Of a DNA stretch of 16,810 nt, positions 14,969 to 16,810 are shown one piece after another (the stretch's first letter is position 1; each line of letters starts with the position of its first letter). A program made the translations under genes and the position numbers. The notes under the pieces are model-generated. The model was not told the DNA's origin, made no database searches, and worked only from the letters and a program-made list of their open reading frames with translations. This DNA comes from Candidatus Zixiibacteriota bacterium. Lineage in GTDB: Bacteria > Zixibacteria > MSB-5A5 > UBA10806. The DNA is taken from positions 2,609-19,418 of the forward strand of contig DOTU01000312.1 of assembly GCA_003520965.1 (NCBI GenBank). Reading direction: 5' to 3'.

Positions 14969-15257
14969 GGAAATCAAATTTATAATCATCTCACTGATTA
15001 TGGCGGCGATAGTGGGCGGATTTTTGGGGCAGCTTATCGGCGAATACCTGCCTGATGGGGCTGTGAAAACCCTGTTTGTCAAGAGCATGGATATCGGTAT
15101 CGGTCAACGGGGGGTCAGCGTAAATGAAATACAGGAACCAATTTACATCAATCTTTATAGTATTTCCCTGGCTTTTGGCTTGCTGATAAAGATCAATTTT
15201 GTGTCGCTTTTAATGATAATCCTTGTTATAATATACTTCAAATGGTGGTATCTATAA
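14958..15257 (+). CDS. Small membrane protein, DUF4321-like
   Basis: From the TTG at 14958 the protein has 99 residues. It has one N-terminal hydrophobic helix (IIISLIMAAIVGGFLGQLIG), an exported middle section, and a C-terminal hydrophobic half (ISLAFGLLIKINFVSLLMII, then LVIIYFKWWYL). The G-x-x-x-G-rich first helix and the L-x-FG-x-x-x-K-x-N motif before the last helix are what I recall of the DUF4321 family, small membrane proteins of unknown function in deltaproteobacteria, Firmicutes and related lineages. It overlaps purQ by 11 bases and precedes tatA by 16. No function is inferred beyond membrane location. Confidence 0.72.
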   Translation: MRDKEIKFIIISLIMAAIVGGFLGQLIGEYLPDGAVKTLFVKSMDIGIGQRGVSVNEIQEPIYINLYSISLAFGLLIKINFVSLLMIILVIIYFKWWYL

Positions 15258-15273
15258 ACCATGAGGTGTTTTA

Positions 15274-15510
15274 ATGAATAGTCAAGTTTTACTCTCTATG
15301 CCTGGAGGCGGCGAGTTACTGGTTATTTTCCTGATTGTACTTGTGCTCTTCGGCGCCAAGCGTATCCCGGAAGTTGCCCAGAATTTGGGTAAGGGAATCA
15401 GGGAATTTAAAAAATCGATGCGCGAGGTTCAATCGGAAATCGATTCGACTGACCCATCGAAAACCAAAATTGAGGCTCCGAAACCAGAAGATAAAACTGA
15501 TGCCAAATGA
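15274..15510 (+). CDS. tatA: Twin-arginine translocase subunit TatA/TatE
   Basis: This 78-residue protein has the TatA plan: a short exported N-terminus, one transmembrane helix (GGGELLVIFLIVLVLFG, with Glu at residue 14 as in many TatA proteins), the FG hinge (F26-G27), an amphipathic helix (AKRIPEVAQNLGKGIREFKK) and an acidic/lysine-rich tail. TatA oligomers form the channel that passes folded proteins with RR signal peptides across the inner membrane, with TatC. tatC is not here. GAGGTG at 15263-15268 serves as ribosome binding site. The stop overlaps the next ATG (ATGA, 15507-15510). TatA and TatE cannot be told apart from this sequence. Confidence 0.93.
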   Translation: MNSQVLLSMPGGGELLVIFLIVLVLFGAKRIPEVAQNLGKGIREFKKSMREVQSEIDSTDPSKTKIEAPKPEDKTDAK

Positions 15511-15974
15511 GTGATCCGGTTTTCACTAAAGAGGATATCGCGAAAATAGCGACATGTCTGGGAAATCTGGAGATTGCGGATGATCGCGATCATTTCCGTC
15601 TCAAGCTCGTTCAGCGTTCCGATAAGAGACAGCTTTCTTTGGAAATTTATCCGGAAGTATCGTTAAGCGATAACGCCAAGGGCCCGTTGGTGGTAGTCTA
15701 TACCGGTAGTTGCCACCTTCAGCTTCACAACTGCACAGGTTATGTGCTTTCGCAAGAACTCGGGGAAGTGACTTTCATTTCGGAGTGCCTGGGGAAGATT
15801 TCCGGTCTTGTTGTGGAGCGTGAGGCGGCCTGTTCGCTTTATTCTAATGTCGATCGCAAATTAATCTCCGACGATTTTACAAGCTTCGGTGTGGAGGTAA
15901 TGCTTTCAGGGGTAGCGCTCTCATTGGCTGAGGATATTCTTTCGGTAAGGTTGCCCGATAAGGATACTAAGTAG
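15507..15974 (+). CDS. Uncharacterised cytoplasmic protein of 155 residues
   Basis: I do not recognise this protein. It is translationally coupled to tatA (ATGA overlap) and has normal codon usage, so it is very probably real. It has no signal peptide or membrane helix. An N-terminal helical part (FTKEDIAKIATCLGNLEI) is followed by strand-rich segments (RLKLVQRS, RQLSLEIYPEVSL, PLVVVYTGSCHLQLHNCTGYVL, EVTFISECLGKISGLVVERE) and a C-terminal helix (MLSGVALSLAEDILSVRL). Five cysteines lie at 17, 69, 76, 94 and 109. C69 and C76 are close, but there is no CxxC. No catalytic motif is evident. It is the last gene before the Rrf2 regulator, 49 bases away, with no terminator between. Confidence 0.75.
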   Translation: MSDPVFTKEDIAKIATCLGNLEIADDRDHFRLKLVQRSDKRQLSLEIYPEVSLSDNAKGPLVVVYTGSCHLQLHNCTGYVLSQELGEVTFISECLGKISGLVVEREAACSLYSNVDRKLISDDFTSFGVEVMLSGVALSLAEDILSVRLPDKDTK

Positions 15975-15984
15975 ATATTTTTTT

Positions 15985-15990
15985 TATAAT
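15985..15990 (+). promoter_or_regulatory. Consensus -10 element before the Rrf2 regulator gene
   Basis: A perfect TATAAT follows a run of T (15978-15985) and lies 33 bases before the ATG of the Rrf2 gene, in the only gap at this end. No good -35 hexamer stands 16-18 bases upstream, which could mean activator dependence or a weak promoter. I see no clear match to the long IscR type 1 dyad nearby. Confidence 0.45.
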
Positions 15991-16023
15991 TTGATGGACT
16001 AAGACGACCGATAAAGGTGTTCT

Positions 16024-16428
16024 ATGCAATTTACAAGAAAAGGTGATTACGCCCTTAAAGCGATGGCTTACCTGGCTGAGATCAAGGGAACCAGCCCGCA
16101 TACAATCGATGAGATTTCAGAAAACAGCCATGTACCTCGGCATTTTTTGGCGAAAATCCTAAAGGACCTGACAAGAGCCAATCTCTTGATTGCTGTTAAG
16201 GGAGCCAGGGGAGGCTATACGCTTGCCAGGCGCCCATCCGAGATTAGTCTGCTCGAAGTTATCGAGGCCTCGGTGGGGCCGCTGGCGTTAAATCTCTGCT
16301 TGGAAGGAACCGGACGCTGTTCGGAGCTTTCTACATGCGGGTTATACCCGGTTTGGCAGAAGGCTTCAAAGGCGCTTAGAAACGTATTCGAATCAACCAA
16401 GCTCAGTTCGATTTCTCCAAAGGGGTAG
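16024..16428 (+). CDS. Rrf2-family transcriptional regulator (IscR-like, three-cysteine)
   Basis: This 134-residue protein opens with the Rrf2 signature MQFTRKGDYALKAMAYLAE. A winged-helix domain follows: TIDEISENSHVPRHFLAKILKDLTRANLL, then the wing KGARGGYTLARRPSEISLLEVIEA. Cysteines C92, C99 and C105 form a CX6CX5C cluster, close to the CX5CX5C that binds the 2Fe-2S cluster in IscR. A sensor of iron-sulfur, redox or nitric oxide status is therefore likely. AAAGGTG at 16013-16019 is the ribosome binding site. A cysteine desulfurase gene starts two bases after the stop, the arrangement of iscR-iscS, suggesting autoregulation of Fe-S assembly. I do not assign iscR firmly, because Rrf2 proteins next to desulfurases also include CymR-like types. 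Confidence 0.9.
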   Translation: MQFTRKGDYALKAMAYLAEIKGTSPHTIDEISENSHVPRHFLAKILKDLTRANLLIAVKGARGGYTLARRPSEISLLEVIEASVGPLALNLCLEGTGRCSELSTCGLYPVWQKASKALRNVFESTKLSSISPKG

Positions 16429-16430
16429 AC

Positions 16431-16810
16431 ATGGCCGAGCGGTTTGTTTATTTCGATAATATCAATACAACTTTTCCTGATTCTGCTGTAATCGAGGTTT
16501 TAAACGAAGCGCTGACCTCTCGCGCCGGTAACCCGTCATCGCACATTCATTCGGCGGGAATTTCAGCGGCCAGGATTTTAGATCAAGCTCGCGGCCAAGT
16601 GGCCTCCTTAATTGGGGCTGATGCCAGTTCAATTATCTTTACCTCAGGGTCTACCGAGGCGAATAATCTGGCTATATCAGGTTTTATCAAGGCCAATCAG
16701 AATCATCAACTTGTTGTCTCGTCAATCGAGCATTTTTCAATATTGAATCAAGCCAACCGGCTAAAACGGAATGGGCAAAAGGTCACTTTTTTAGATGTTG
16801 ATCAGGGCGG
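16431..16810 (+). CDS. Cysteine desulfurase (NifS/IscS family), N-terminal part only
   Basis: The frame is open from the ATG at 16431 to the window edge (126 codons). AAAGGGG at 16419-16425, inside the end of the Rrf2 gene, is its ribosome binding site. The protein starts MAERFVYFDNINTTFPDSAV, then NPSSHIHSAG, the PLP-phosphate region FTSGSTEANNLAI, and VVSSIEHFSIL with the conserved His that stacks on PLP. These are class V aminotransferase-fold, NifS/IscS motifs. Such enzymes take sulfur from cysteine for Fe-S clusters and thiolated tRNA. The usual DNAATT motif is DNINTT here. The PLP lysine and catalytic cysteine lie beyond the window, so IscS, NifS or another subtype cannot be chosen. Confidence 0.9.
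   Translation, partial: MAERFVYFDNINTTFPDSAVIEVLNEALTSRAGNPSSHIHSAGISAARILDQARGQVASLIGADASSIIFTSGSTEANNLAISGFIKANQNHQLVVSSIEHFSILNQANRLKRNGQKVTFLDVDQG

Noticed and set aside
15975..16023. Possible IscR type 1 operator before the Rrf2 gene
   Set aside because: A GACTAA-like half is present at about 15997-16002, but no matching AGTC half follows at the right spacing.
1..16810. Search for CRISPR arrays, insertion sequences, phage genes and defence modules
   Set aside because: No regularly spaced repeats, transposase, integrase, nuclease or toxin-antitoxin motif was seen; nearly all sequence is accounted for by housekeeping genes.

Overview
This window looks like ordinary chromosome from a Gram-negative, outer-membrane-bearing bacterium. 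The outer membrane is implied by two GT9 heptosyltransferase-type enzymes, a WaaE-like LPS-core glycosyltransferase and a secreted putative beta-barrel protein. Base composition looks slightly AT-rich by eye (not computed). GTG and TTG starts are frequent. The gene mix (separate PurS and PurQ, short PSD with PssA, a DUF4321-like protein, TatA, Rrf2 next to a cysteine desulfurase) would suit a deltaproteobacterial or FCB/Zixibacteria-like environmental lineage, but I cannot fix the taxon from this sequence. I see no rRNA, tRNA, CRISPR array, transposase, integrase or phage gene.

Layout. (1) 3-5075, plus strand: a membrane protein or membrane-protein fragment, a GT2 LPS-core transferase, a GT9 transferase, a long bifunctional Rel/SpoT and a PgeF/YfiH-family protein. 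These genes overlap or abut and end at a good intrinsic terminator (5105-5128). (2) 5173-7603, plus strand: a secreted putative beta-barrel protein, the undecaprenyl-pyrophosphate phosphatase UppP, and a second GT9 enzyme coupled to it. (3) 7604-7745: a palindrome-rich gap between convergent genes. (4) 7746-9020, minus strand: a lone MFS transporter. (5) 9122-15974, plus strand: a tightly packed run of eleven genes, ecfT-truA-transaldolase-purB-psd-pssA-purS-purQ-DUF4321-tatA-hypothetical. Most are joined by 4-base stop/start overlaps, so it is probably one transcription unit. (6) 16024-16810, plus strand: an Rrf2/IscR-type regulator and the first part of a cysteine desulfurase gene that runs off the window.

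How the genes fit together. The left part concerns the envelope: LPS core building, lipid-carrier recycling and peptidoglycan quality control, with the stringent-response enzyme in the same unit. The large right-hand run mixes nucleotide supply (purB, purS, purQ, and a transaldolase feeding pentose phosphate), phosphatidylethanolamine synthesis (pssA then psd), tRNA modification (truA), membrane transport (ecfT) and protein export (tatA). The right edge is an iron-sulfur/sulfur-transfer locus, probably autoregulated by its Rrf2 protein through three cysteines.

I found no convincing new defence or mobile system. The better leads are an uncharacterised 155-residue protein after tatA, an EcfT without local ATPases, a palindromic intergenic element, an atypical cysteine desulfurase N-terminus, and the phospholipid genes placed inside a purine gene run.
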